Shown here: piece by piece, positions 46,024 to 58,200 of the stretch | How positions within the stretch are numbered: the stretch's first letter is position 1 | Layout of the letters: each line of letters starts with the position of its first letter | Assembly (NCBI GenBank): GCA_012934845.2 | Contig: WNNJ02001593.1 | Coordinates: 170,768-234,767, forward strand | Direction: 5' to 3' | DNA: 64,000 nucleotides | Source of the DNA: Pomphorhynchus laevis | Taxonomy: Eukaryota > Acanthocephala > Palaeacanthocephala > Echinorhynchida > Pomphorhynchidae | Translations under genes and position numbers: made by a program | The notes under the pieces: generated by a model | What the model was told of the DNA's origin: nothing | The model's input: only the letters and a program-made list of their open reading frames with translations | Databases searched by the model: none

Positions 46024-47830
46024 GGCTTGTTGCGTGTGTGGACCTTCTAGTTATTCTTTATATAAGGCACAAATGCGTATCCGTTGACTACGAGGGCACT
46101 GAATTTCTCACAGGATTCCAAAAGGAATTCGTCATTTTATAAATTGTTATTGCGAAAAATCACTTGAAACTGTGGTCGAGGAGTTAAAGCTGGCTACGAT
46201 TGATTTTTAATCCATATTTGATGCTAAATAACTGGACTTCGATCATCAGCTTCATCAGTCTAATGTATCACTCCGAGACGTTCCTAACCACCCAGCAGTC
46301 ATCGTTAGTCGGATGAAGTGGTTAGGGTACGTTTCGACTGCTTTTGTGATAATATAAAGACACCAGCAATTCCTCACGATGCTATACGAAGCTCAGGTGC
46401 GGAAAGCGTTTTTACTAGCTTGTTGCGTGTGTGGACCTTCTAGTTATTCTTTATATAAGGCACAAATGCGTATCCGTTGATTACGAGGGCACTGAATTTC
46501 TCACAGTATTCCAAAAGGAATTCGTCATTTTATAAATTGTTATTGAATCGCTTGAAACCGTGGTCCAGTAGTCAAAGCTGGCTATGATTGATTTTTAATC
46601 CATATTTGATGCTAAATAACTGGACTTCGATCATCAGCTCCATCAGTCTAATGTATCACTCCGAGACGTTCCTAACCACCCAGCAGTCATCGTCAGTCGG
46701 ATGAAGTGGTTAGGGTACGTTTCGACTGCTTTTGTGATAATATAAAGACACCAGCAATTCCTCACGATACTATACGAAACTCAGGTGCGGAAAGCGTTTT
46801 TACTGGCTTGTTGCGTGTATGGACCTTCTAGTTATTCTTTATATAAGGCACAAATGCGTATCCGTTGATTACGAGGACACTGAATTTCTCACAGGATTCC
46901 AAAAGGAATGCGTCATTTTATAAATTGTTATTGAATCGCTTGAAACTGTGGTCCAGGAGTCAAAGCTTGCTATGATTGATTTTTGCTGCTAAAAAACTGG
47001 ACATCAATATTTGCTGCTAAAAAACTGGACTTCGATCATCAGCTCCATCAATCTAATGTATCACTCCGAGACGTTCCTAACCACCCAGCAGTCATCGTCA
47101 GTCGGATGAAGTGGTTAGGGTACGTTTCAACTGCTTTTGTGAAAACTCTAAAGACACCAGCAATTCTTCACGATTCTATACGAAGCTCAGGTGCAGAAAT
47201 AGTTTTTACTGGCTTGTTGCGTGTGTGGACCTTCTAGTTATTCTTTATATATCACACAAATGCGTATCCGTTGATTACGAGGTCACTGAATTTCTCACAG
47301 GATTCCAAAAGGAATTCGTCATTTTATAAATTGTTATTGCGAAAAATCACTTGAAACTGTGGTCCAGGAGTTAAAGCTGGCTACGATTGATTTTTAATCC
47401 ATATTTGATGCTAAATAACTGGACTTCGATCATCAGCTTCATCAGTCTAATGTATCACTCCGAGACGTTCCTAACCACCCAGCAGTCATCGTCAGTCGGA
47501 TGAAGTGGTTAGGGTACGTTTCGACTGCTTTTGTGATAACTATAAAGACACCAGCAATTCCTCACGATGCTATACGAAACTCAGGTGCGGAAAGCGTTTT
47601 TACTGGCTTGTTGCGTGTGTGGACCTTCTAGTTATTCTTTATATAAGGCACAAATGCGTATCCGTTGATTACGAGGGCACTGAATTTCTCACAGTATTCC
47701 AAAAGGAATTCGTCATTTTATAAATTGTTATTGAATCGTTTAAAACTGTGGTCCAGGAGTCAAAGCTGGCTATGATTGATTTTTAATCCATATTTGATGC
47801 TAAATAACTGGACTTCGATCATCAGCTCGA
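46024..47830. repeat. Satellite, ~390-406-bp unit, about 4.5 copies
   Basis: The anchor CTTGTTGCGTGT occurs at 46024, 46419, 46807, 47213 and 47607 (spacings 395, 388, 406, 394). Units differ by scattered substitutions and small indels. Each contains a strong inverted repeat, CCTAACCAC...GTGGTTAGG (9 bp, 26-base loop). The loop's GCAGTC can pair with the downstream GACTGC, an H-type pseudoknot layout. No protein is supported: the small repeated frames are by-products. Confidence 0.9.
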
Positions 47831-48130
47831 AGTCTAGTTCGAAGTCCAGCTCGAAGTCCATCAGCATATATTTATTACACTTAATTACGTTTCGGCTTAA
47901 CGCCTTCGTCAGAAAAAGTACAAGCACAGAAACAGAAAATAGAATCATATTTATAACATGAAATGGTCTAGGAAGAATTCATGGTGGATTTCGTTCTTTT
48001 AAAATTTGTAAGTTTTTGCAGTTTTCAGCATTTTATCGGTCATTAATTGACCAATCCAAAAATTTTCTCGTTGTTTTCGTCTTTCGTCGTCAAGAAGATC
48101 ACCTTCCAATATAGTTGTAACGAATGTTGC
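47830..48130. other. Junction region, minor repeats only
   Basis: A degenerate AGTTCGAAGTCCAGCTCGAAG repeat (47825-47862) is followed by ACGTTTCGGCTTAACGCCTTCGTCAG. That palindromic string recalls Penelope ends such as 20725-20760. Nothing coding seen. Confidence 0.4.
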
Positions 48131-48990
48131 AACTATATTATGTAACGACTTATTGGTCGTTCGATGTGGTCGGTCCTCGTTGACTCTTCGAGTAATGACA
48201 AGGTGTCACTACTGGTCGATATGTTTTGTTCCTCGTCCGGTTCAGATCTGTTTGGATAATTTACACGCTGATGAATGGTCGGTAAGTAATGTGGCGGTTG
48301 TGATACGTAGCACGGCTCCATGATCTCTGACGTAGCTTGGGCATTGTTTTCAGTACTTTGATTGATACCCTCGTCATAGATCTCGATTTCTGCCACATGC
48401 CAGGGAGCCAAATCTTGTGTTGAAACTGTGGATATGTGCCCACTACTAATCTGATCACCGCATAATTATGATTAGATTCCAGGAGTTCCGCGTGAGTTAT
48501 ATGAGGAATATATTTACCTCCGTCCCTCTGCATACGTCGGATAAGAATTGGTCTGGGTGATAATAACTACGACGGTAATTACTTTCCCGTTGATGATCCT
48601 CGGTCGTATGCAACAGTCGCTCGTGAGAAGTTGAGTTAGTAGCAGTGCATAGTATAGTCCGGAGTGAATTGAGAACTTCTGGTAGTACAGACTCTCATGA
48701 TCAGATGGGCAACTTAGCATCAAGCGTGGTCAACTGTACTGCGCGCCAAATTGATCCATTCAAATGCTCACACTTTCCATTGCCTCCGAGATTGAATGCT
48801 GATGTATTGGTTGTCGCAATATTTAATGTAGATGCAAACTGCTTGAATTCCCGCGACATAAATGCACTTCCCCGGTCGGAATGGATCGACTTCATCTATC
48901 ACTGTCAGAATGTATTTATTCTGAGTGGAACTAGGTAATGGACCCTTGAAGTTAATTGACAATCGCTCAAACAGCTTTCTATTTCAACAA
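48130..48990 (-). mobile_element. Ty3/gypsy-type integrase fragment, fossil
   Basis: The minus strand carries the integrase core of a gypsy-like element, with LTVIDE and IHSDRGSAFMS-type catalytic-core marks and a GNGKCEHLNG block, plus the region following it down to about 48130. No gag, RT or terminal repeats are present. It is old and broken (several breaks). It lies just 3' of the cathepsin-like gene and is a different lineage from the 34-37.9 kb fossil. Confidence 0.78.
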
Positions 48991-49017
48991 TTAAACATGT
49001 AAACAAATTTTGAATAA

Positions 49018-49028
49018 AGCATTTATTT
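49018..49028 (-). terminator. Poly(A) signal AATAAA for the cathepsin-like gene
   Basis: CTCAAAATAAATGC on the minus strand, ~75 nt after the stop codon. Position and sequence are as expected for a short 3' UTR. Confidence 0.6.
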
Positions 49029-49097
49029 TGAGTCATTTAATTGATATATATTTATAAATAACAAATAGATAAATTATTATGCAAAAAGGCCGTCAAG

Positions 49098-49212
49098 TCA
49101 GACATTGCGTTTGATCATTACGGGATAGCTAGCATATGAGGCTATACCACACATATTGTTATGAAATCTAGCCATTTTAATGTAGCCATTATCTCCCCAA
49201 GTTTCACTCCAA
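49098..49212 (-). CDS. Cathepsin L-like gene, last exon
   Basis: Acceptor TTTGTGTTTAG|T at 49213/49212. It encodes (S)[37 protein letters not shown] and a TGA at 49100-49098. The usual KNSWG is KNSWS here. An AATAAA signal lies ~75 nt downstream (about 49021-49026), placing the mRNA end near 49000. Confidence 0.9.
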
Positions 49213-52200
49213 CTAAACACAAAATAAAGTTTCCAAGTATTTGACTTATAAGACAAAAATACAAACAATCTTAAAATTGTAATTTTAGATCTAAATTTAT
49301 ATAAAATACCTACGTAAATATGTAAAATATGAAAAAATTTAAATAGTCTATTCTAATAAAAACTATTTAAATTAGTTAAAAATTCTTCTCGAATAAAATT
49401 TTACTACAGTCATATTTAAGTCCACCATAGATGCGACAATCGCGATAAAATTTGTATTTTGGTTATAAAATCCCACTGTCTGCATTTGCTAAAGTTCGGA
49501 TGCATAAAGTGGTTCTGGAGTTTGGCTTGGTTGTTGATTTGTCGGCTTATGTTGCTGGGGATGAAGACGATTTAATAGTTGAAACGACGAAACAGTATAA
49601 TCTTGATTTTAATTTTGTAAATTTTGAGATGATGTTGTTGCATAAGCTGTTTGTCTATTGCTTGGTAATTGAACAGAATCCATATTAGATGAAATAGATT
49701 GACTATTCATTTGATTATCGACCAGACCGCTTATATTTGAAGATATCAACTGTGAATATACTCGTGAGGATGTGTCTCCAAGACGAATTAGTTTTTGTTG
49801 AATTTGTACAATCAGCATTCATGCTCGAGCATTTGTGTATAAAGCACGAATTTCAGGTATTGTCTCCTGACTTAGAAATTTATGAATTACACGATGTACT
49901 TGTTCTCTTTGTCTTTCGTCCTGTACAAATTCATATGTTCGCAGCAGATTAAGTAAATACAAGGATCGCGGATAAAATTATCTATATTTGGATTAAAACT
50001 GGATTCCCGCAACATGTCGATTAACATGTTAGGATTTTCAGCAGCGTCTACTAATAATTGGCGTAGCTGTTGAGTGTTCATCGTATAATACCGATCAGTG
50101 TTTTCGCTTGATGTAGATTGTAAAGGCGAATCTAACCGGTTTGTATTAGATACATATGATCTAGACGAATCGACTAAATTAAATGGCAAATGATTTAAAA
50201 TGGATGCAGATCGATTATTTTGAAATGCAGTATTCTGAGATGTCCCCGGGTAAGGCAGGGGGTTTGTATTTTTAGTTCCTACTTGGCTAGTGTTAGCTGT
50301 ACTAGAAGATCAAGAATTAGTATTAAGAGAATTATCGCCAAACTGCTCCTGTACCGCATTAAGCATCGGTTCTTGAAAATCGCGATAAATTCTTTGTAGA
50401 ACATTATATCCGCTCGGTAAACTCAAGGTTAATCAGGGCCCTATCATGGTTTATCATAATATCCTGTAGTGTTGTAGGATTACGAATCATTTCCATTGTA
50501 TGACGCATAAAATCCGGATTATTAAAGAATTGTGAAACCTCGTGGTTTTGCTCAATCACTCTTTGCATTTGTGGATCGTTAAGCATAATTGATCTAAGCA
50601 ATGCAGGATCACTCATAAGTCCTTGAACCATATGATTACTTAGAAAGTTTTGAATTGCATGTTGATCAATCTGAAGTGTGCGAAAAATATTTTGTTGAAT
50701 TTCTTAAAATTTGCATTTCCAAATGGAAGGCTTGAAAATGATGCAAGAGATAATCCGGGTAATGTTGCAGTTCCATCAGTATGTTGATCAATATTCGGTT
50801 GTTGCGATACTGACCCTTACTTAATTATTGGTGATTGCAGATGCGACAAAGAAGCATTATTCAGTTGATTAGTTGTAGAGTGATTTGTCGAAGGTCGTCG
50901 TGAAGACATGAGTCGCAGGACAGACATGGCAAACTCAAAATGGTCATCTTTGACGACAGGAGCTGTCTGAATATTGGAGTCATAAACTACCTCAACTGTA
51001 TGGGCCTCTGGAAGTGCAAGGTTACTCATTTAAAAGAGTGCGGAGATGGGTCGTCACAATATCCAAGACTTTTCTCAAGTAGGGGTTGGCTCATCTCGTC
51101 GAGACTTTTGAGAATCCCTTTAGCATTTGCCCTCATCAGTGCGACTGAGTCGCGCTGAAATAGCTGACCCGCTGTGCTGCAATACGGGGTACCGTTTCTA
51201 CATGACATAGAACGAGCAATGAAACGAATTAGATTTTCCCCTTGAGGGTTCTATCCTCCTTAAGTTTCAACAACTGATGCTGCGAAACTGTATCCATTCT
51301 CTTCTAATTTGCGTTTATATTTCCTTTCCTTGACACAGGTGGCGTACTAGCTTGCGGCATAGCCAGGGATCTCAGAAGCCATGGAAATATAAGCATTTTG
51401 TTGGGGGTTGGTCACAGCAAAATCAACTGCTAAAGGAGGGTCTTTATAAAATAAAATGTACGCCGGTCTCTCCCGCAAACCACGAACAAGGTTGGGTACT
51501 TCCTTTGCCACCCTCAATCCAGCAGAAACCGCTGCTTGAAAGACCGTATCCCTCAAACTATCATGTCGAATGCTAGGGTGGTCTCCAAACTGGCATGTTA
51601 GGGCGTAGAAACCGAATTTGTTTGCCATCCTAAGGCAGCGTCTGCCTTAATAATCACTTATGCAGAGAGACATCCCTAACCATAGACGTAGAAGCACAAC
51701 AAATTCATTTGGTGCCAAGTTCATATGTGTGGCTTTGCTAGGGAAGGCCTGTAACCAAGCACACGGGTCTATAGTGCGCATTAAATGGTTTACCCGTGGA
51801 GCGGATGCGCATCTACGGATCAGGATGAATGCCACCTGTGGGTCAGGAATATTTTCGAGCGAGTCCAGAGTTTGACGCAGGGATGGTAGTACAGCATCGA
51901 CAAGGTATCTCGAACAATGCTCCATAGACCCGATGAGACTTTCAAGAATTGTGAATATTTTGTGGTGTTAACCAATGAAATCCATTGGCATATGCTCTTT
52001 ATCAAATCGACCTTGTTAGCCCTACCTTATACTTACCATATTTACAAAACCAATGCAATATTGGTTATCAGAAAACTTTGAAAAGCTCGTGTTATAAATA
52101 TATAGCAAGGTTATAAAAGTATCAAATAATATAAAAAGGTTATAAAAGTATCAAATAATATTGTCCAATGACAAATAATATAAAATAATAATATTAAATA

Positions 52201-55200
52201 ATATAAATCAAATACAATCAGCTAACTGAGTCTACGTATTTAATATAATTATAAAATAAACAAAACATAATAATGCTAAATCAAAATTTAATAATTAAAT
52301 AATAAAATAAATAATTATTTAAGATTTTTTATAATTTAAATCTAGTTAAAATAAAAAATTGAAATTTAAAATAAACGTCATTTTTATGATTTATAAATAA
52401 CATACGTTGTATTAGAATAAGAGGTCATCAGGAGGAACTGCTATGCTATCAGGTTTCATATAAATAACATATTATATTATAATATCATATAATATTTTAT
52501 AATATGTTCTATATCAGAATAAAAATTTTATTTTATAAAATCTAAAAATATATATAAGTTACTCCAATTACATATTTACTAATTATATGATTTATTTTTT
52601 TGAAAATATTAATTTTTTATTTTAATTGCAATTTACTTATGCCATAAGTAAAATGTTTCGTTTCTCCAATTACATTCCATAAGTCTTATGTAATGTAATT
52701 AAAGAAACAAAACACTATGAATTTTAAAGTCACGGTACTGGTGAGCTCCGTTCGAGCAAAACGCATATACCGTTGTTGATGTTTGTCGTCACACATAGGA
52801 TGACTGGTCATACGTAGCGCCTTTGAATATTGCAAGAATAATTCAGTTCTATTTCTTGTTTTGATGAGAATATTTAGAATGCTGACTAGTGTTTATGCCT
52901 TATCATGAGGAAAACAGTGATTTATTTATGAGTACACTATAGGGTGTCTAAGGACAGGTGTAACAACAAATTACATTTTATATATTTGTACACTTGAAAG
53001 TGTTCCTGTAAAACATCATTTATATTAAAAGGAATTTAGTGCCTGGTGCATGGTTAAACTGCAATACGCACTGCCATGCACAGAGCTTATGCTAAATTCC
53101 CTATGATAATTCAGATTAAGGATATTTCTGTTTTTCGAGCTTTAAACACTGTTTAAGCGTGTGTTAAGGCGGCTATGAATGATTATTGAAATCATGGTAC
53201 TGATAAGCTTCGTAGGAGCGAAACGCGTCTACCGTTGTTTTAGTTTGTCGTTACACATAGGAGGACTGGTCATACGTAGAGACTTTGAATATTGCGAGAA
53301 TAATTCGGTTCTATTTATTGGTCTGATGAGAACATATAGAATGCTGATTGGTGTTTATGCCTTATCATGAGGAAAACATATCGATTTATCTATGAGTACA
53401 CCAGTGAGTGTCCCAGGGCACATGTAACAACAAATTACATTTTATATATTTGTACACTTGAAAGTGTCCCTGTAAAACATCATTTATATTAAAAGGAATT
53501 TAGTCCCTGGTGCATGGTTAAACTGCAATACGCACTGCCATGCGCAGAGCTTATGCTAAATTCCCTATGATGATTCAGATTAAGGATATTTCTGTTTTTC
53601 GAACTTTAAATACTGTTTAAGCGTGTGTTAAGGTGTCTATGAATGATGATTGAAATCATGGTACTGATGAGCTTCGTAGGAGTGAAACGCGTCTACCGTA
53701 GTTTTAGTTTGTCGTTACACATAGGATGAATGGTCATACGTAGCGACTTTGACTATTGCGAGAATAATTCGGTTCTATTTATTGGTCTGATGAGAATATA
53801 TAGAATGCTGATAGGTGTTTATGCCGTATCATGAGGAAAACATAGCAATTTATCTATGCGTACACCATTGGGTGTTCCAGGGCAGGTGTAACAACAAATT
53901 ACATTTTATATATTTGTACACTTGAAAGTGTCCCTGTAAAACATCATTTATATTAAAAGGAATTTAGTGCCTGATGCATTGTTCAATTGCAATACGCACT
54001 GTCATGCACAGAGCTTATTCTAAATTTTCTCTGGTGATTCAGATTAAGTGTAGTTCTGCTTTTCGAGCTTGAAACACTGTTTAAGTGTGTGTTAAGGTGC
54101 CTATGGATGATTATTGAAGTTACGGTACTGATGAGCTCCGTTAGAGCGAAACTCGTCTACTGTTGTTGAAAATTGTCGTCACACATCGGATGACTTTGAA
54201 TATTGCGAGAATAATTCTGTACTATTTCTTGATCTGATGAGGATATATAGAATGCTGCCTGTTGTTTATAGAGTGCTGCCTTGTGTTTATGCTTCCCTGT
54301 GAGGAAAACTGATTTATTTAAGATTACACTATTGTGTGCCCGGGGTAGGTGTAATATATATTTGTACACTTGAAAGTGTCCAATGGCAGGTGTTTTATAT
54401 ATTTGTACACTTGAAAGTGTCCTGAGACCTTTTTTGTCCCTGAGAAACTTTTTTTATTGTAGAGAGTGTCACTCTTTACAATCAAAATGGACTCATTTAT
54501 GTCGCAGTTCTGAATGTAAATGGGAATGATTTACTCCGACGAAGATGTCATAAAACCTGGGATGATACAATCATTATTTGATGTTGAAATGGATGACAGC
54601 ATTCGGAATATTTGTTCATTACCTACGGCTTTTGGTGGAATTGGAATTCAAAACACGTCAACAGATGTTGCCTATCAATATCGTTCATCATGCTTATTGA
54701 CAAGAATACTCTATAATATATGACGAAAATATCGCAATGACGAAAATATCTATATTTTTGTTATCTATATTTTCGTCATTAGCTTTAACGCCAATATTTT
54801 GTCAGAAAAACTAAATTAAAAAATAGATATATCAAAGCGGTTTAAACAAGATAATGAAAATTTCCCGTAAATGAAATAAAAGAGGCTTTGCAAAATGCAT
54901 CTTTGAAGGGAGTATCTAATTGGCTAATTTGTAAGCCTCTTGTATCTCAAAAGTTTCACATGTCCACACAAGAATTTAATGATGCATTATGTGCTCGCTA
55001 CAACTTGACTCATAAGAACTTGCCTAAGCAGTGCATATGTAAGCAACAACTAACAACAACTCATGCCCTATCGTGTAAAAGAGGACCCTTCAATTTTATT
55101 CGGCACAATGAGGTTCGTGATTTTTTGTTTAAAACAATGAGTGAGTGTATACAGGGCTACTGGTTCCTCATTGGAACCAGTAGATGAAAATACTGTTTTT

Positions 55201-58200
55201 GAAAATTCGACAACTACTCGACGAAAATATGCCAGGACAGATATTGTTTGTAATGGACTTTTTGGAGTTTATTACGAACAGACTGGAGATCATTTTTAGA
55301 TGTCTGCATATACAATCGCTATGATCATGCCTATCTTGAAAAATCTGTAGAGCAAGCTTATAATTATAATGAACAACGACAGCACGCGAAATACGATGAA
55401 AGGATTCGGGAAATTAATTACAGTAGATTCTATTCATTAATATAGGCTGCAACTGATCCCACAGGAACCGTGTCCGATATATGTTTACGGGCTATAGCAA
55501 GGAAAATGGTAGTTAAGCGAAAGTGTGACTATGTATCACCTATTACATGACTACGTAAAAATAGGTATCCTATTGACAAGGATGTGTTCAGCCAGTCTAA
55601 AAAATCATCGAACAAGTAGCCGAGATATTAAACAGCACACTTGTTAAAGAATTTGAAATGGATTGTTATTTTATCAAAATTGAAATGGCAGACGCACCGC
55701 ATGAGGTAGAAAATTTATTGAATTTTCGATTCCAGTTTGGAATCATCATCAGAAATCTGAAGCAAGTAAAATGTTAAGAATATAAAAAGAAAAAAGGTAA
55801 AAACAAAGATGCACATTAGGTAGGTCCTCACGTTGTGCTGCCAGGTCTACGAATGTGTTAGCAAACTTCATAAAAACGATGCTCAATCCCGAATTAAAAT
55901 TAAACGGTAGCCATCATTCTCATTTAAGCCCGGCTTCAATTCTTCAATCCAGACTGATTAAATCAGCTAACTGAGTCTACGTATTTAATATAATTATAAA
56001 ATAAACAAAACATAATAATGCTAAATCAAAATTTAATAATTAAATAATAAAATTAAAAATTGTTTTTAGATTTTCTATAATTTAAATCAAGTTAAAAATA
56101 AAATTTAAAATAAACGTCATTTTTATGAATTGACTAATAAATAACAGACGTTGTATCAGAATAAGAATTAGAGGTCATCATGAGGAACTGCTATGCTATC
56201 AGGTTTCGGCACCTAACTTCTCTACACAACATAGCAGCGGGGCCAAATACATGCTAATGATGTATTTCCTCTGAAATAACTATCTAGTATCTTATTCTAA
56301 TGTAAAGTATATTATTTATTATCCATCCATAAAAATTTGCCACTTAAGAGTTTAAATTTATTCTTTATATTATTGTGTTGATTTATATATTTTACTATTT
56401 TCTGCTTGATGTTATTTTTATAGTAACCTAGTTTAAAATATGTATCTATTAAATTATTTAAATGATTTTGAAGAAAGCCAATATCATTACATATTGTTGC
56501 AATTCTTAAAATTTCATTATTTAATGTATTATATTTTATATTATATGGTATGCATGAATGCTCATGCAAAAATATGTTTCTTGTAAATTTAAATATGTCA
56601 TCTTTACGATATAAATTAATAGTAGTTTTAGTTAATGTTAATTTAATGTTCATATCTAGATATACACCTTCTTTATCATTAATATTGGTTTACTTAAGAA
56701 TAAGGCTTTTTGGATAAATTTGTTCACTAATTGAATAAAAATTATTAGAATTAAATACACATATATCATCAATGTATCGAAACATATATTTCATATATTT
56801 ATATTGTTTAGATTTAGTTTTTACACAGTTATGAACAAATTCATATTCTATAAAGCTTAAAAACAAGTCAGCTATAATTGGGCTACTATTACCACCCATT
56901 GGAACACCTTTTACTTGTCTAAATATAGATGTCCCTACTTTTAAATAATTTTGATTTATAAAAATATTTAAGGATTCTATTAAATTTTATCCATATATTT
57001 ATATTTACTTGATGGTTTAATTTTTGTTAGATAGGCGTTATAATAATTATAACATATATATGTATATCTTGTTCCGAATATAAGATAAATTAATTTTACT
57101 AACGCTTCTTTAATATCTACTAAACATATTTAAATATCACTCAGATCTGCCAACAAATTTCTTAAATAATATTTTAGGTATTTCTATTTCATCAAATAAA
57201 AATAATTTAACTAGGCATATTTAACAATGTACATAATCTATATAGTTATATTATATAATTTAATACTTAAACTTTAAATATTTATTTTTTTAATTTATGT
57301 AAGTACAGATTTATCGCTTAAAGTATTTGTTTTATTTATTTGTTTGGTATCTAAAATCATCAGTTTGCTTTCCGTAATGGTAAAATATTCTACAACTTTA
57401 CTGTTTTATATTATCACAATAATGTTTATTTAGCGGAAAAATAAAATACCTATTTTTAACAAGCCAATAAGGATGACGTGTCTCATTAATTACTTCCACA
57501 CCATATCCAACCAGCAATACTCCGTGGTTAAGATAGTAAGATGAACAATGGTCATCGTAATAGATCCCTTAATTAAAGCATACTTATATTTGGAAATCAT
57601 ACTAAGCATATTAAGAAACATTCAGTTCAAAATTGGCATAAATTTCAAATATATATTCAACAAATTACTCATTTCTGATATAAAATTTTTGACAAATTGT
57701 ATGCAAATTGTATTATTCATATATGTGAAATATATGTATGCAAATACTCTTATACAGTAGACGAATTTCTTATCGATTATTAACCTATAATAAAGAATTG
57801 ACATACTTATGCCTAAAAATAATAAAGCATTTTATATATATTAAAAATCATCAGTGTGCTTTCCGTAATGCCAAAATATTCGTAACTATAATTTATCTTA
57901 ATAACTCTCATTTTCAGCAAAATATGACGCCAGGGATGGTGAGCTGAAATAAAACAGAAAACAAACACAGCCTAATGTTGTGCCGTTTCATCATTGTTTA
58001 GACTCATCAGTACCTGATACCTCCACTGCTGGATGCAGAGAGGACCAGTAGACTGCTGCGTAAACTAACGACTCATCAGTGCGATACGAATATCACACCG
58101 GGAGTATACACTGGCTGGTCCTGAAAACTACAAGGAATTCCCATCAGTGTGAGTAAAAAATACGACTAAAAGCGCAATAAATGCGCACTTAGTGTCATCA

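Larger units (their letters stand above)
52715..54440 (+). repeat. Satellite, ~464-bp unit, 3 full + 1 partial copies, hammerhead in each
   Basis: The CTG of the ribozyme box lies at 52738, 53200, 53664 and 54128, spacing 462-464 bp. Units share the TATATTTGTACACTTGAAAG block, a TGCATGG...CCATGCA hairpin, and the hammerhead. The last unit is shortened and has an internal duplication of the TTTGTACACTTGAAAGTGTC block. It is located in the 8.2-kb cathepsin intron, with the ribozyme strand antisense to the gene. Confidence 0.93.

Noticed and set aside
46240-46270. CTGATGA on the minus strand of the 400-bp satellite as a hammerhead
   Set aside because: The following box reads GAAG and helix II does not pair.
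46983-47723. Repeated small ORFs in the satellite
   Set aside because: They track the repeat unit and drift in frame; composition is not protein-like.
57846-57890. Possible extra cathepsin last exon ([10 protein letters not shown] reading) on the minus strand
   Set aside because: No splice support, and the true last exon with matching phase is at 49098-49212.
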